This document shows, piece by piece, positions 34,291-46,869 of a stretch of DNA of 64,000 nt. The stretch's first letter is position 1. Every line of letters begins with the position of its first letter. Position numbers and translations under genes: made by a program. The notes below the pieces were generated by a model. The model did no database searches. It was given only the letters and a program-made list of their open reading frames with translations, and was not told where the DNA came from. Location: the NCBI RefSeq assembly GCF_001625215.2, contig NC_030383.2, forward strand, positions 55,728,949-55,792,948, in the 5' to 3' direction. This DNA is from Daucus carota subsp. sativus (lineage: Eukaryota > Streptophyta > Magnoliopsida > Apiales > Apiaceae).

Positions 34291-36339
34291 CTATTGCACG
34301 ACCAATTTAGTTCTAGCGTGGCCATGCGTGATTTGGAATTGTTCCGTTAAACCAAGATGTGCCATCAAGAGCCAAACATGAGTAATCAGCTCGCCCCCGC
34401 GTCTTATTTGTTGTGCATGATCTTTCCATGTACAATGACATGCAGCATATGATAGCATCTCGATCCACATATGACTCATCATCTCCCATTTCTGCTGCTT
34501 CTCCCAGAGCTCTCCACATTCCAGTGACTGCAATAGTTTGGCAAGCTTGCAAGCATCAAATAACACAGACTTGCTTCTGTCTCCTTTGACTTCATGAGGT
34601 GGAATTATAATTTCAACTTGAAGTAATTTTGTGCATGCCTCGTCCTCGTCTGGCGTGATTTTCAGTTCTTGGAAAAATTCAGTTGCTTCAGCACAAGTGT
34701 CTTGAAATCTTATCTGGCCAATTCCATTAGGCAACATGAACGGGCGCTTAACCAACAGATACAACATATAATCTGATAATAATTTGCTTATTCTACAGTT
34801 TGAATCAAGAACAGAATCAGGATTCTCTGTCTTGTCAGTGAAATAACACAAGTCTGTGGCAAGATGCCACAAAAGAATGCTGTGATCAAACTCAAACTCA
34901 ACACTCCATGTAAACTTCTCAGCACATTTATACTTCGCGAGTACATATTCACCCCTGGCGCCACATAATTTTTTGCACATGCGGAAATCAGAAGCCCCTT
35001 TAGATTTCTCCACAAGTTGACTGAATATAGAAATGTTGATTTCAGTAGGGATGTCCACTGAATTAACATCCTGATAATCATCTAAAATCTGGAAGACATG
35101 GTTTTTGATGAAATTCCATATAGTAGCCTTGTTATTTAAGCTAGAACTCAGCAGGTTGTATTGTGCCATTGAGTTGGACCATTTCTTCTTGCTAGTAATC
35201 CAATTGAAACAAGTGATGAACTTATAGATAAAGTCGATTAAAGGGTTTTTGAGCTTACTCAACAAAAGTAGTGTCCAATCCGACGAAAGCAGCAGAAGAA
35301 CAGCGTATACCTCAAGGCCAATAGCTCCTACGAGCAACACTAGTGAAATACACAAATCAACTGCTTTATATGATTTCCAGTCAATAAGGCAAAAAACTAT
35401 CAGCCCAAAAGCGGTTGACAAAAAGCTAGTGGCTCGCAGAGCTACTCCCCATATGGAATGAATTATAGATGCCTTGGTGTAGAGAACATCATACATGAAT
35501 CCTAGCTCCACCTCAATTACTTTAAAAGCATTGTCCCAAGAACTCTCTTGAAAGAATGACAAACTTTTTTCAAGGTCCTGAAAACTAAGAATCAAATCTG
35601 CAAAGAGCCTCTTGAATGTTAGAAAAAACTCATACGCAGCATTCAAGATGCTTGCATTTGGAATGATATCATTCTTTCCAGTGGCATACTTATGAGCCAC
35701 CGGTTTAGGAGCTTCACTCACACTCCAAGATAACTCAAACCCTTCCTTTTCTTTCAATACATATTCTTCTATAAATTTTGAGTAGTTTGGACCAGGATCA
35801 GGATTTGGAAGCAACGACTCTCGAAAATGCTTACTACTTGCAGATCTTAGAATCCAAGTCCTCTCCCCATACTTGATTATCCCGGCTACAAATATTGGCA
35901 AGGCAACAAAATTAAGTGGATTAGGCTTTAGGGCTCTTATAAAAACGTAAAACGCCACAAATACTTGGACAAAAAGTCCAAGTAGATGCCTAAGCCACAA
36001 TTCATTATCTTCTAATGAGTATGCAGTTATAGTATCCGGACCCCCAAGGTGTACCAGTAGAAATGGCGCCCAAAAAGCTATGATCACGTAGTGTTCATCC
36101 ATAGAATCATCTTTTAAATTTGTAGCACTATCTCCATTGGAGAGGACACCAAGGGCAACAGTTGCAACCCAGTCAGCAGATAAGTACGCGAGCCAGAGGA
36201 CAACTCTGATCCAGTTTCTTGTGCTGTATTTTCTGCGGTTGCCAAGAGCAATGAGTACTATTTGTAAGAAGAGACTTAGCAGGACCATGCCACGAATCTC
36301 GAATTTGTTCAGTACTGCGTCCAGTTTTCCGGAGATCAT
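34291..36339 (-). CDS. DUF4220/DUF594 multi-pass membrane protein (682 aa)
   Basis: A single long exon. The N-terminal part (about residues 15-420) has the layout of DUF4220: hydrophobic helices at about 16-32, 43-62, 87-102, 117-134 and 143-155, the motif WVATVALGVLS and the family signature FWAPFLLVHLGGPDTITAYS followed by LEDNELWLRHLLG. A second helix group lies at about 300-360. The C-terminus (about 615-672) is the DUF594 block, with SHMWIEMLSYAACHC and a GELITHVWLLMAHLG ending. Length is normal for this plant family, which is expanded in tandem in many genomes. Its role is unknown, with loose links to stress and cell-death phenotypes in the literature. The start has a second Met at residue 18, but the upstream one keeps the family's short leader. 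No introns and no frame breaks. It lies head to tail with the ankyrin gene beginning at 36836, same strand, about 500 bases apart. Confidence 0.92.
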   Translation of the reverse strand: MISGKLDAVLNKFEIRGMVLLSLFLQIVLIALGNRRKYSTRNWIRVVLWLAYLSADWVATVALGVLSNGDSATNLKDDSMDEHYVIIAFWAPFLLVHLGGPDTITAYSLEDNELWLRHLLGLFVQVFVAFYVFIRALKPNPLNFVALPIFVAGIIKYGERTWILRSASSKHFRESLLPNPDPGPNYSKFIEEYVLKEKEGFELSWSVSEAPKPVAHKYATGKNDIIPNASILNAAYEFFLTFKRLFADLILSFQDLEKSLSFFQESSWDNAFKVIEVELGFMYDVLYTKASIIHSIWGVALRATSFLSTAFGLIVFCLIDWKSYKAVDLCISLVLLVGAIGLEVYAVLLLLSSDWTLLLLSKLKNPLIDFIYKFITCFNWITSKKKWSNSMAQYNLLSSSLNNKATIWNFIKNHVFQILDDYQDVNSVDIPTEINISIFSQLVEKSKGASDFRMCKKLCGARGEYVLAKYKCAEKFTWSVEFEFDHSILLWHLATDLCYFTDKTENPDSVLDSNCRISKLLSDYMLYLLVKRPFMLPNGIGQIRFQDTCAEATEFFQELKITPDEDEACTKLLQVEIIIPPHEVKGDRSKSVLFDACKLAKLLQSLECGELWEKQQKWEMMSHMWIEMLSYAACHCTWKDHAQQIRRGGELITHVWLLMAHLGLTEQFQITHGHARTKLVVQ

Positions 36340-36669
36340 TGCATTTATGTCCTTTGATTTTTGTACACTCTATGATATTAATGGAAATAACAAATGAGCT
36401 AAACTTGTTAAAACAAAAAACATAGACTCTTGTGCTACAGCCTGCATAATAAGGTTGAGGCAGATGTTAAGGCCGTTTCTAGGAAAAATCAACAGAACTG
36501 TTCAAGACAAAAGAGTGAGGACAGTTATATGTTCTGTCATTTTTGTGTATTTGAAAAACTGCAAGACCATACCAAATATATTCAACAATTAACAAGTGAT
36601 GCTTTCAGAGAAAAATGCTAAGCATATCCTTTTGATGAGAGGACAAATATATGCATAGCAGAGTTGAGT

Positions 36670-36755
36670 TGGGTACAAAATATAGCTTGTTTCGAACCCA
36701 GGACAACAACAGAGGATAAGCTCTTAACCACTTGAGCTATTCAACCGTGCTCTAT
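36670..36755 (-). mobile_element. tRNA-like SINE fragment
   Basis: The minus strand reads TAGCTCAAGTGGTTAAGAGC (box-A-like) and, 25 bases on, CTGGGTTCGAAACAAG (box-B-like), spaced as in a tRNA. No acceptor stem or CCA-type closure is seen, so it is a tRNA-derived SINE piece or a decayed tRNA rather than a working gene. It sits between the ankyrin gene 1 stop and the DUF4220 start. Confidence 0.5.
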
Positions 36756-36835
36756 ACTGTAAAACTATTTAATATAATTAGTAATCACTAATCAGTAACA
36801 AATTAATTCATTCAGTTAATCCAACATTAAATTTA

Positions 36836-39800
36836 CTAGTAAAGCATACGTTTCTTAGGCCTAAACAAATGCCTTGAATTGAATGTTGAGCTTATCACAT
36901 CAATAAGTAGACGATATTGTAGCCCAACAAATAAAATAACAGGCAAACCTGCTAATACAGTTACCAGAACAGGAACCCATTTCATACTTCTAGCATAGAG
37001 CAAGAAGAAGCTGGCACCGAAAGCAATCATCATGTTAGCAATTGAGATGAATAATGTAACCAGACCAACTATCAATTTCACAGGTAAAGACCTCAGGAAG
37101 TCGTTTTCTGCATAACGTGCGGTAAGAATGGCCAAGAACATCAGCAGGGAAGCGCAAGAAGTGCATAATGATATCGCGTCAGTTACCACAAACACCTTGA
37201 AGGCACTCTTCTTCATGAGTATCGGATGCCCATTGTCGTCATTATTTCCACCAGGTAAAGTAAAAGCTGCCGCAAACATAATTGTGGCTATAAGTGCAGC
37301 AACAACCATGCATTGTGCTGCTGTTTGCCTCATCCAAGTTTCTCCTTTCTCCATTAATTTTGTGTGCTCGTCGGTGAATAATTCTTGGGGGCTCTTTCCT
37401 TGCTTGTTCACCTTTCTTCTGTCAACCAAATTTACCCTGCTCTGTACTTCCTATTACAAAATTTGAATTTATGGTAAGTTTGCACCCGACGCATATGAGA
37501 TGTATAAGCGACAGATTTTTTATAAAACCGACGCGAAAGTGCCACATAATTGAGCATTTATGTATTAGTGTGGCATTATAATATAGCAACGTGTTCCATT
37601 GAGGCTGACATTTGGATCATAAATATAACTCTAAATTCTTTTGGGATTCAAAAATCACTGTATAGAGTCGTTAATAAATTTTGCACAACACTAAAAACAG
37701 GGAAGTAATACTTTAGTCAAAAATTCCAGATTGCCGACTACTAGATATTTGCAAGTAATAGGACTATTCTTATGTAAAACTTCTGAGAATCAAAGAATGT
37801 GTACCTTAAACCATAGTATTTCTCTTTGCATTTGAAGAGCTGCTCCAGACACAATGTTAAGTCGATCTTGTGCTGGCTTAATGGCAGCTAAATGTAGAAT
37901 ATTGTTCCCATAGTTGTCTGTTGTTCCTAACTTCTTTGAGCCAAGCTCGTATAATAAGTTGTACACATTCTCTTGTCGATGTGTAACTGCTATGTGAAAT
38001 ATTGTGTGTTTCTTGTCATCTATGTCCCATGTAAGATCAGGACACAATTTAAGGAGCTCAATTAGGAATTTGTAGTTGCCTAGTCTAGCAGCTGTAAAGT
38101 GAAGCCCTTCGACTTTTTCTGTTCCCGACTTGCCAGAAAGTGCTTTCAAAACGTTTTCCTGCTTAACAATTTCTCTCCACATTATCCTGACTATTCTAGC
38201 CGCTTTTGAGCTTTCAAGTGGCCTTGTTCTTGATCCAAGGTGTACTGAAACAGAACATTAACAACTATTTGAGAGAGAATTTTATGAAATTGAAGCCGAA
38301 ATGTTATGAACTTGACTTGCTTAACATGTTATAATTGAATGAAAGAAAACAAATAAGTTTTGGCAAGTACCATTATGTAATATGTCGTTTTCATATATTA
38401 GATACTCAATAACAGGGCCTTAATCAGTAGACAACACATTTACCAGCAGAAATCTTACATGTATTTACGATCCTCCTAAAAACAGGTCGCACTTTTCCTT
38501 CAAATGCAGTAGGATTATAAGCTAGAGACCTAAGTGCCCGAGTATCGATTGTCAGAATCCCTTTCTTCTTGCTTTTGTTAAATATATCTAATGCGATATC
38601 TGCAAAACAAGAAAATTCTAGGTTTTAGAGTTCTAAATAACTTTAACTGAATCAAGAAAATTATAGAAACAAGAAAGCACAAACTATAAATGGATTGACC
38701 TGGTACTCTTAATCCACACTACAAAACAGCTACTATTCGAAGAATAAAATAAATGGCATATTGCTCATATACAACACTTTGGTGAAATCCAACCACCCAG
38801 GTGTCTTGCTTAATCTGTGCAGTCAAAAGATAGGATTTTGAAATATTACCAAGGTGGCCAAAAGCAAGGCAAGAATCCAGCATACGTTGTTTATCACTGT
38901 AATTCCATCTTTCGCCTTCCAGATTAGTCTTCTTATACATATGTTCCACCATGTGTTTTTCTCCAGAAAAAACCGCACATAAGAAAGGTAAGTCACCCTT
39001 TTTACGAATCTTTATCAGCCCATTATTCCTTTTAAGCAAGACGTCAACCATTTTAATAGTTGAAGTTACTGCCACACAGAGAGCTGTTTCTTCATCTTTG
39101 TTCTGAAGTCCCAAGTCTTCTACTGCCATCATGTTCACCAGATTCTCGGCAAATTCAGTGTGTTTTGTTGAGGACACAATGTGAAGAACAGTTTCTTGCC
39201 TCTTCGTAATGCTCATTTTAATCACCTCTGGACAAGCTTTTATAATTCTTTCGGCAACATGCCAGTCACCTTTAAGTGCAGCATTGTACAGAGGAACACA
39301 TATATTCACGTATTCTTCTCTTTGTCGTTCTGCATAAACAATAGAGTACTGTAAATTTTGAAGAGCAGAACCTTTGCAGACTACTGCATTTCCCAGAAGT
39401 TAGAAGTAAGACATGGTTCTATCTTTTCCTTTACTCCCTTAGTCCCTTTACTAACATAACAACATGAAATAAATAGAAATTATGACATGGAGGGATCGAA
39501 GACCTTCTTCCTCCCTCCTTTCAATAATAGCAGTCCACTTCTAAAAAATTACAAATATTAAGAAATTCTAATAACAAAATTACATTTATATTCATATTTA
39601 TTGCATTAACTTTATTAATTAACTGAATAATATTTTGTTGTACAAAGTAAGTCTTGAAAATATAAACTAAAGATTAAATAATTGTATGTGATGTAGATTT
39701 AGTCTTGGAAATATATAAAGAATACTCTTTAAAAAGTAATACTGAAATTATAAGTTGATAACTAATCTGAAACACATTTTTTCCGAAAAGAGGACAGCTA

Positions 39801-41131
39801 TTATGAAACGGAGGGAGTATGAAGGAGAGAACACAAGTATTACTGTTTTCGATTCAGCTAAAAACTGTGCAGATTTCACTGCCTCAGTTAAACCTCGATG
39901 ATTGAATACCCTGGAGACCGAAGTTTATTCATTTATTGAGTTTAAAAATAGTTATCAATGATGTCTGCATCAAAGAAACTTACTAGTTTGATAATTTATT
40001 TATTAAGGTTCTACTAAAAATGTTCAGAAGCCTATGCGCTACCATATTTACATCCTTAGAAAAAACTAAAAATACATAATTCGGGATACTCCTATACTAT
40101 AGAGCACATCAAATATACAGAGCAAAATAGTACTGCATTTCAACCTAATTGCAACAAAAAAGATTTTCAGGTTGAAAGATGGTCACCCTTCTCAACTAGT
40201 CCAGACCCGATTTTTGTGCAGCTATGGGTACAAAAGTGGTGCTTACATGTATATTTTAATTAATTGATTTGTTTTAAAAAGAAGAAATTACATGTCTCTT
40301 GACTTGCTAAAGGAACAGTAAGAAGCTAACCCTCGAGAAAATATTTAGAAGGCCTTCCTGCACCAATTCGATTCTGCAGCGGCGCCAGTGCTGGCGCCTT
40401 GGGAAGATGCACTACTTGAGACCTTTCTGGCGGAGGTCTTAGATGCTGCTGGCGCTGGGGCAGTCTAGTTGTAGGATGATGGTACGGTCCTGTTCAGGCC
40501 AAAATCAGATATCATGCTCGGAAATTTTAGTGCCAGAATAAACTACTGTCTTGCTCATATGAAATTACGACAATATAATTACATGAAATTTTTTATACAT
40601 TATCATTACACGAATTTTACTTCACCTAAAAAACTGCCCACATGAAATTACTACATTATCATTATATGAAATTTTTATGCATTATCATTACACAGACTTC
40701 CCACAAGAAATTACCGCATTATCATTACATGAAATATTTATGCATCATCATTACATGAACTTTTCTCCACTTAAAAACAGACTGCTTAGCCAAAAGTTTT
40801 AATCAAAAGTTCAAAAAAGAAGAAGTATACATATACTTCTTGAATTTCATGTCAATTAAACCAACGCATTAAGTGTAGAAAAAAACCATAAATTTTTTAT
40901 AGCCAATATATTGGAAGCAGCAAAAAAATTCAAACATAAGAGCATGGCATAATAATGGATGGTGCAAGTGTGGTGGTTATAACCCCAAAGTTTGCCGTAA
41001 TTCTTTCGCCGAAGTGGCAGCGGTGGAGGTGGTGGAGGTGGCCGCGGCGGTGGTGGAGTCGGTGAAACTGTTTGAGTGGAATGTTGATCGTGGCTTACTC
41101 GAGCTTCGACATGTGGAGTAGTTGAGTTCAT
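36836..41131 (-). CDS. Ankyrin-repeat/PGG-domain membrane protein 1 (about 660 aa, six exons)
   Basis: Exons (minus, in order): 41131-40984, 40489-40331, 39329-38850, 38599-38459, 38244-37805 and 37450-36836. They sum to 1983 bases with all junctions GT-AG and in phase. Exons 1-2 encode a proline-rich N-terminus (a PPPPRPPPPPPPLP run, then LWG, then an HLRPPPE segment). Exon 3 gives about four ankyrin repeats (residues about 112-235) and exon 5 about three more (FHIAVTHRQENVYNLLYELG, NNILHLAA). Exon 6 is the PGG domain: EKGETWMRQTAAQCMVVAAL, then FTLPGG and four membrane helices. Relatives include ACD6 and ITN1, known in salicylate-linked defence and salt response at membranes; this copy belongs to the clade with an ALQMQRE...WFK linker before PGG. 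Intron 1 holds short tandem repeats and intron 2 a Stowaway MITE. Exon limits are inferred from splice signals and comparison with the two neighbours. Confidence 0.88.
39511..39817. mobile_element. Stowaway-like MITE in intron 2 of ankyrin gene 1
   Basis: The ends CTCCCTCCTTTCAATAATAG and the right-end string CTATTATGAAACGGAGGGAG are inverted. TA follows on the right but TC precedes on the left, so the duplication has decayed or the edge is off by a few bases. It does not touch the splice sites. Confidence 0.72.
40530..40800. repeat. Tandem repeat in intron 1 of ankyrin gene 1, unit about 80 bases
   Basis: CATTATCATTACA(C/T)GAA and ACATGAAATTTTTAT-like strings recur in about three diverged units, with the strings CACATGAAATTACTAC, CACAAGAAATTACCGC and a related start. 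It is non-coding and AT-rich. Confidence 0.75.
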
Positions 41132-41427
41132 AATTGTTTGTATGAAACGAATACAAGTCGGCAGGAGTGGAATAAATAGTTTAGCAGGCACCTTTATCTA
41201 ATTTCGAACTCCAGATCTCCGGATTTGAGTAAATATTTTTTGTGTAGATTTTCAATATGAAGTTTCAATGTACCACTTGTCGCTTGCTATAGTGCCACGC
41301 TAGTACGCGCCCGTTGAACTTCGGTATCCATATTCTACTGTTTCGCAAAACTCGGGGCATTTAATTTGGTACACATCTATGTTTGACTTTTTTTGTTGAA
41401 TTGGAAATTCAATTAAAAATTACTATA

Positions 41428-41692
41428 CTCTTTCCATTTGCAAATTAGATGATCCTTTTGGAAATTTTTTTTTTTCTCAAAATAGTTTAGCTTTTCTTTT
41501 TTCAATGCACATTTATCAACAATTTTCCATTGTTACTCTTGCTTATTTATTATTTCCAGTGTACCATCTAACTAATACTACAGAAAGTCAACACAATAAA
41601 TATGGGCATAGATGGAAAAAAAAACAATCATTTAATACTTTTTAATATGTGTGAAATGAGCAAAAGATTCATCTAAATTAAGATGGAGGGAG
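41428..41692. mobile_element. Stowaway-like MITE upstream of ankyrin gene 1
   Basis: The left end CTCTTTCCATTTGCAAATTA, with AGATGATCC further in, pairs with the right end TCATCTAAATTAAGATGGAGGGAG. TA lies at both borders (41426-41427 and 41693-41694). It lies about 300 bases upstream of the start codon, within the likely promoter zone. A further GGACGGAGGGAATA end at about 42493 and GACGGAGGTAGTA at about 41920 suggest other decayed copies whose left ends I could not fix. Confidence 0.72.
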
Positions 41693-42301
41693 TATTGGTT
41701 TTCATAAGTTTAACTTATTTTTATTAAATATTTAAGTGTAACTTAAGGTGATTAAAAAAACATAATTCCGTTCATTTTTTTTAAAATTTTCTTTTTATGA
41801 ATAAAAATATAAACTATAAACTTTAATTCAGAAAAAGAAAATTTTAAAAATAATAAGTAGAAGTATGTTTTTTAATCATCTTAAATAACGTGCAAAAAGT
41901 CAAAATGACAAGTAAAAAGAGACGGAGGTAGTAAAATATTGGTGCTGTTTTCTGCTTAAAATTAGTCCATGTAAGAACTGGACTACCAGTATAATGACAG
42001 CGTCTTATTACTTCATGTTCTCACTTCAGCAGTGACGATCATATGTCTTAAAAAACACAGAAAAATAAAATTTATATGTGGGGATCTGCAAGAACATGTG
42101 CGGACATAATGAAATTGAGAGGTGACAGTTCTGTATAGTTCTGTATTTAATCTTATCCCACTGTTTTATTTATTTCTATACAAATTTTTATTTTGAGATA
42201 TCTCTTCATCTTTATATAATTTAAAAATAATAATTTTTACTAATTAAACATTACTTACTAAAATCATTATTTTCTTCTACTATTTTCATTCAATAATAAT
42301 A

Positions 42302-42418
42302 TAAACACTATTACAGTTACTATCTTCCTCGACTATCATAAATTTATAATTAAATATAAATCACTATTACAGTTACTACCTTTCTCGACTATCATAAATT
42401 TATAATTAAATATAAATG
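42302..42418. repeat. Tandem duplication, unit about 59 bases
   Basis: CACTATTACAGTTACTA(T/C)CTTCCTCGACTATCATAAATTTATAATTAAATATAAAT is present twice in direct order between ankyrin genes 1 and 2, with only a few differences. Confidence 0.88.
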
Positions 42419-42724
42419 CATCCTACCACTTCATCCACTTTTCTATTTTTTCTCCCTTGAATTATATTTCCGTGTCACATCCCATGTGTTCGGGACGGAG
42501 GGAATACTACCTTCACATTTCATATAAACCATTTTTTCTTTTAACATTTCTTAGAAAAATTGAATATTTTTAATAATATTTATTTAAATTATACAATTAC
42601 ACATTCATATAATATTGTTTTTTAACATCTGCTGTCTCAATTTTTTGATTGAAATTGAATTCGAACATTCCATTCTTTTAAAGGATGTTAGTCAAATTAC
42701 CTCACATAAAATAGAATGAGGGGT

Positions 42725-42788
42725 GTCAACAAAGGTTGGTGCAGTGGTTGAGATCTTGGTCCCATCTTAATCAATTAGCAAAAAAAAA
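42725..42788 (+). mobile_element. Short internally deleted SINE with exact 14-base duplication
   Basis: ATAGAATGAGGGGT is duplicated exactly at 42711-42724 and 42789-42802. The body has GGTTGGTGCAGTGGTTGAGA, then ATCTTGGTCCCATCTTAATC and AATTAGCAAAAAAAAA. The A-box-like TGGTTGAGATCTTGG and the AATCAATTA(A/G)CAAA tail resemble the SINE at 16826-16926, but the B-box part is missing. The deletion is internal because the insertion duplication is intact. Confidence 0.82.
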
Positions 42789-42989
42789 ATAGAATGAGGG
42801 GTACTATTTTTATCTTTTGGCTTTTTATGCAATGATCCTATGACATTTTCAGATTTTCGCTAATCCTAACTCTAACTTTAGACTTATATTTAAATTTTTA
42901 AGAAAGTAAAATTTCTTAACTTGCAAAAAAAATCTGAAGAAACGACTGCTATCATAAGATGGATGAATCAGAGGACCTTTCTAATGCTA

Positions 42990-43110
42990 TGGTTGATGAA
43001 TGCCTGCATAATGCGCGGTACATACATGCTTTAACATGTTTCCAGGATATCTGTCTACATAATGCGCAGTAAATACATGCGTTAACAAGTTTCCAGGATA
43101 TCTGCAGGCT
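42990..43110. repeat. Tandem duplication, unit about 58 bases, in the 3' flank of ankyrin gene 2
   Basis: CATAATGCGC(G/A)GTA(C/A)ATACATGC(T/G)TTAACA(T/A)GTTTCCAGGATATCTG occurs twice in direct order. Confidence 0.88.
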
Positions 43111-43293
43111 GCAGCAGTTGTTTATATGCAAGAGAGAGGTATTACTGGCTTACTGCTACTACTCAATCTGTAGAAACTTCACTCAGAAAGTAGTATATTT
43201 GAAGAGCGAGAGAAGCATCAGATTACAAAATGTGTGGAACTCGGATAAGTAAAACATTTCATCAAGTGATCAATGGTGCATTCTCAAATTCTG

Positions 43294-46200
43294 CTAGTAC
43301 AGCATATGTTTCTTAGGCCTAAACAGATGCCTGGAATTAAATGTCGAATTGATCACATCAAAAAGTAGACCAAATTGTAGCCCAGCAAACGAAATAACAG
43401 GCAGACCAGCTAATACAGTCACTAGTATAGGTATCCATTTCATACTTCTTGGGTAAAGTAGGAAGAAACTCGCGCCATAAGCAACCATCATTGTAGCAAT
43501 TGAAATAAACAGCGTTACGAGTCCCACCATCAATTTTAAAGGTAAAGATGCCAGAAAATCATTTTCTGTATATCGTGCAGTGAGAATGGCTAAGAAGACA
43601 AGTATGGAAGCTGAAGAGGTGCATAATGATATGGCGTCTGTCACTGCAAACACGATGAAGGCGCTCCTCTTCAAAAATATTGGATGCCCATCTTCACTAT
43701 TGTTGCCACCAGGTAAAGTAAAAGCAGCTGCAAACATAATTGTGGCTATAAGGGCCGCAACAATCATGCACTGAGCTGCTGTTTCTTTCATCCATTTTTC
43801 CCCTTTCTCCATCAGGTCTGCGTGCTGCTCAGTGAAGAGTTCTTGAGGAGTTTTATTATCATTGTTCACCTGTCTTCTGTCAGTTGGACTCACTCTAGAT
43901 TTTACTTCCTATTTAACATTTACAAGTTATATCAGTATGGTAGCTGGTAAACAAATAATTAGTGGCATAATATTAAGTTACACGTCGTAGACATTGTAGT
44001 CACAGAAAGACTTTTAATTATTTCGAGCTATGGATTTTAATCTGATACGTCAGAAAATTACACTAAGATCGGTGTATGTAGAGCTAATGGAGGGAACTGT
44101 TCACAAACTGAACAATAAACAGACAGAATTCGGAACATCAAGGAATATTTACCTTAAACCAAAGTAGTTCTCTTTGCATCTGAAGAGCTGCTCCTGAGAC
44201 AATATTGAGTCGATTTTGTGCTGGCTTGATGGCAGCTAAATGTAGAATATTATTTCCATCATTGTCTTTTAACGCGAACTTCTTTGAGCCAAGGTCATAA
44301 AGCAAATTGTACACATTTTCACGGCGATGTGTAACTGCAATGTGAAATATTGTGTGTTTATTGCCATCTCTTCCCCATGTAATGTCAGGATACAACTTAA
44401 GGAGCTCCCTAATGAATTTATGGTTTCCCAATCTAGCAGCTGCAAATAGAAACCCTTCATCTTTATCACTCAATGGCTGGCTAGAAACTAGCTTCCATAT
44501 GTCTTCGTACTTCTGTTTAATAATCTTCCTCCATATTAACCTGACTATTGCAGCCACTTTTGAGTCATCATTGCTTCCGGGGAATACTGAAACAGAAATC
44601 ATCAAAATCTGAGAGATTAATAGATAATTATGTGTAGAGTAAAAGCTAACTGATGGTAGCTGATATAGGACAATGTGATTTTTCGCCTACATATACTACT
44701 AAAACTTACTTGGACACTTGGGCCATGATAGATAACGCAGTTACCAGTAGAAAACTTACTTGGATGCAAGAGTCTTCTAAGAGCAGGGCCCAATGTTCCG
44801 TCAAATGCAGAAGGACTATTAGCCAAAAATCCCAGTATATCTGTTTCTATTTTGTGATCATCCTTGCAGTGTTTAAATATCTTTAGTGCAATATCTGCAA
44901 ACTTAGAAATGCTCACTTAAATTGCTATTTTGTAAATAAGTAACAAGAACAGACTATATGTTTACGTGGTTTGGTCTGGCAGATTATATTCACCCAAACA
45001 AATGCTGTTCAACAGAACAGATCAAAAATGACATGCTATTTTGCTGATATGTAATATATCCCAATTTCCACAATAGCCACTCACAGTTGAAACATTTAGC
45101 ACAATGCTACTTCACAGCATACTAAGTCTTAAACAGAGTATGAATATATTATCCAGAAGAAAACCCTTGGATTCTGAATGCAAGTCTCAATCTAATTTGC
45201 TTTATTTATGAAAATGGGTGTTTTTCTTAATTATGACACTAGTTTGCTTTACATATGATGAGTTATCGACTATAGATCATGAGAACTGCAGTTTTTATTA
45301 TTAGTGCTGAGCAATGAGCATGATAGTCTTTGCGGTTTTTATTTCTGAATGCAAGTCTCTGACAGTAAACGGGGGGAAATTTGTACCAACAAGACAGGGT
45401 TAAATTTTTTACCAAATAGGCCTAAAGAAAGGCAAGATTCCAGTATACGTTTCTGATCCAAGTAATTCCACTTCTCATCATCCATGTTAGTCTCTGAATA
45501 AATGTATTCAACCATGTGCTTATCTCCATACCGAACTGCAAGCATGAACGGCAAGTCACCATTTTTACGTATCCTTAGGAGGCCATTATTCTTTTTCAGC
45601 AAAATGCGAACCATCTTAACATTTGAAGCTACTGCTAAGCACAGAGCGGTTTCCCCCAGTCCATTTTGAAGTTCCAAGTCCTCAGGTTTCATCAAGTTCA
45701 CCAGCTTTTCCGCAAAGTGAGTGTGTTTTGTTGATGATATAATGTGAAGAACAGTATCTTGTCTCTTTGTGATGCTAGTGTTTATCACCTCCGGACAACC
45801 TCTGATGATTTTCTCAGCAGCATGCCAGTCGCCTTTTATCGCGGCATTGTACACAGGAACACATATATCAATATAATTTTCTCTTTGATCCTCTGCATCA
45901 ATATCAAATAGCAGAAATAACCATAACAATCAACAATAATTCAGATTTTATATAATTGTGGCAGCGAGACGACAATAAATTAAAATCAAACATGAATTTC
46001 ATGTAATTTTCCAAAACACTGAAAAACTCACCTGAAAGGTAGATTATAGAAGGCTTTCTTGGACCAGACTTAGGTGGCAACGGTGGCGCCTGTGGTGGCG
46101 TCTTAGGCATCTTGATCGAATGATGGCTTCGTTTTTCCGACGAATCTGGATTACTCAAACTTCTATCACCAATAATCCCTGTAAACAAAACCAATCATCA

Positions 46201-46569
46201 GTATCATCACAATAAATAAACCCCGAATACTTTAAAAATTGTGACATATCCGAAAAGACAGCCTAATTTAAAATATCTCAGATATTTCTGACTACTGTCC
46301 GAAAAATAAAAAAGACCACAGACTATACAAGAACTAAATTTCATGTAATGTTGCTTAAATGAATAATGCAACTTCGCGCATAAAAGTTCTAAGTTATGAC
46401 CCCAGAGGTTGCGGTGATTCCTTGTCCGCGGAGGCAGTGGTGGAGCTGGTGGGGGCAGCAGCCGTGGTGGTGGTGGTGGCGGAGACGCTGCAACTATTTC
46501 AATAGAATGCTGATGGCTCATTTCAGCTTCGACATCTGCAGTAGATGATTTCGTACTTGTTTCCGCCAT
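43294..46569 (-). CDS. Ankyrin-repeat/PGG-domain membrane protein 2 (about 659 aa, six exons)
   Basis: Exons: 46569-46401, 46178-46032, 45892-45413, 44894-44760, 44586-44153 and 43908-43294. The total is 1980 bases, in frame, with every junction GT-AG and intron phases equal to those of gene 1. Residues 1-105 are proline-rich (an SPPPPPPRLLPPPAPPLPPR stretch, then RNLWG). About four ankyrin repeats are in exon 3 and about three in exon 5 (TIFHIAVTHRRENVYNLLYD, then NNILHLAAIKPAQNRL). The PGG domain with TLPGGN and four helices is in exon 6, ending FRPKKHMLY. Exons 3 and 6 have exactly the same lengths (480 and 615) as in the two sister genes. The start Met lies ten bases behind a leader acceptor (TTAGTACAG|GTAAAA). 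Probably a membrane protein with a cytosolic ankyrin part; the specific partner is unknown. Confidence 0.9.
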
Positions 46570-46575
46570 TTTTAC

Positions 46576-46662
46576 CTGTACTAAAAATAAATCATCATGA
46601 TCAAGATCAGGTTGTATGCTTTTGAATTTAAAATGACAGAATGTTCGGACAGAGTTAGCTAC
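46576..46662 (-). other. 5' UTR intron of ankyrin gene 2
   Basis: Minus-strand donor CATACTTCAG|GTAGCTAAC and acceptor TTTTTAGTACAG|GTAAAAATGG. Gene 3 has a matching CATACTT leader and an acceptor ATACAG|GTAAAAATG. Inferred. Confidence 0.6.
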
Positions 46663-46869
46663 CTGAAGTATGAAGATTGAATTGTTTGGATTGGTTGATT
46701 TGATTTATAAGTGTAGAGTCTCGATCATTTTTGTTGTAGTTATTACATGTCAGTTGTCACTGACAATAATGTTTTGGGTAGATAATCGTACAACTGGGCA
46801 AGATTTTAACTGCACGCATCTTCGACTCGATAAATATATCAATTATTTATAACCCACCTTCCATCTACT

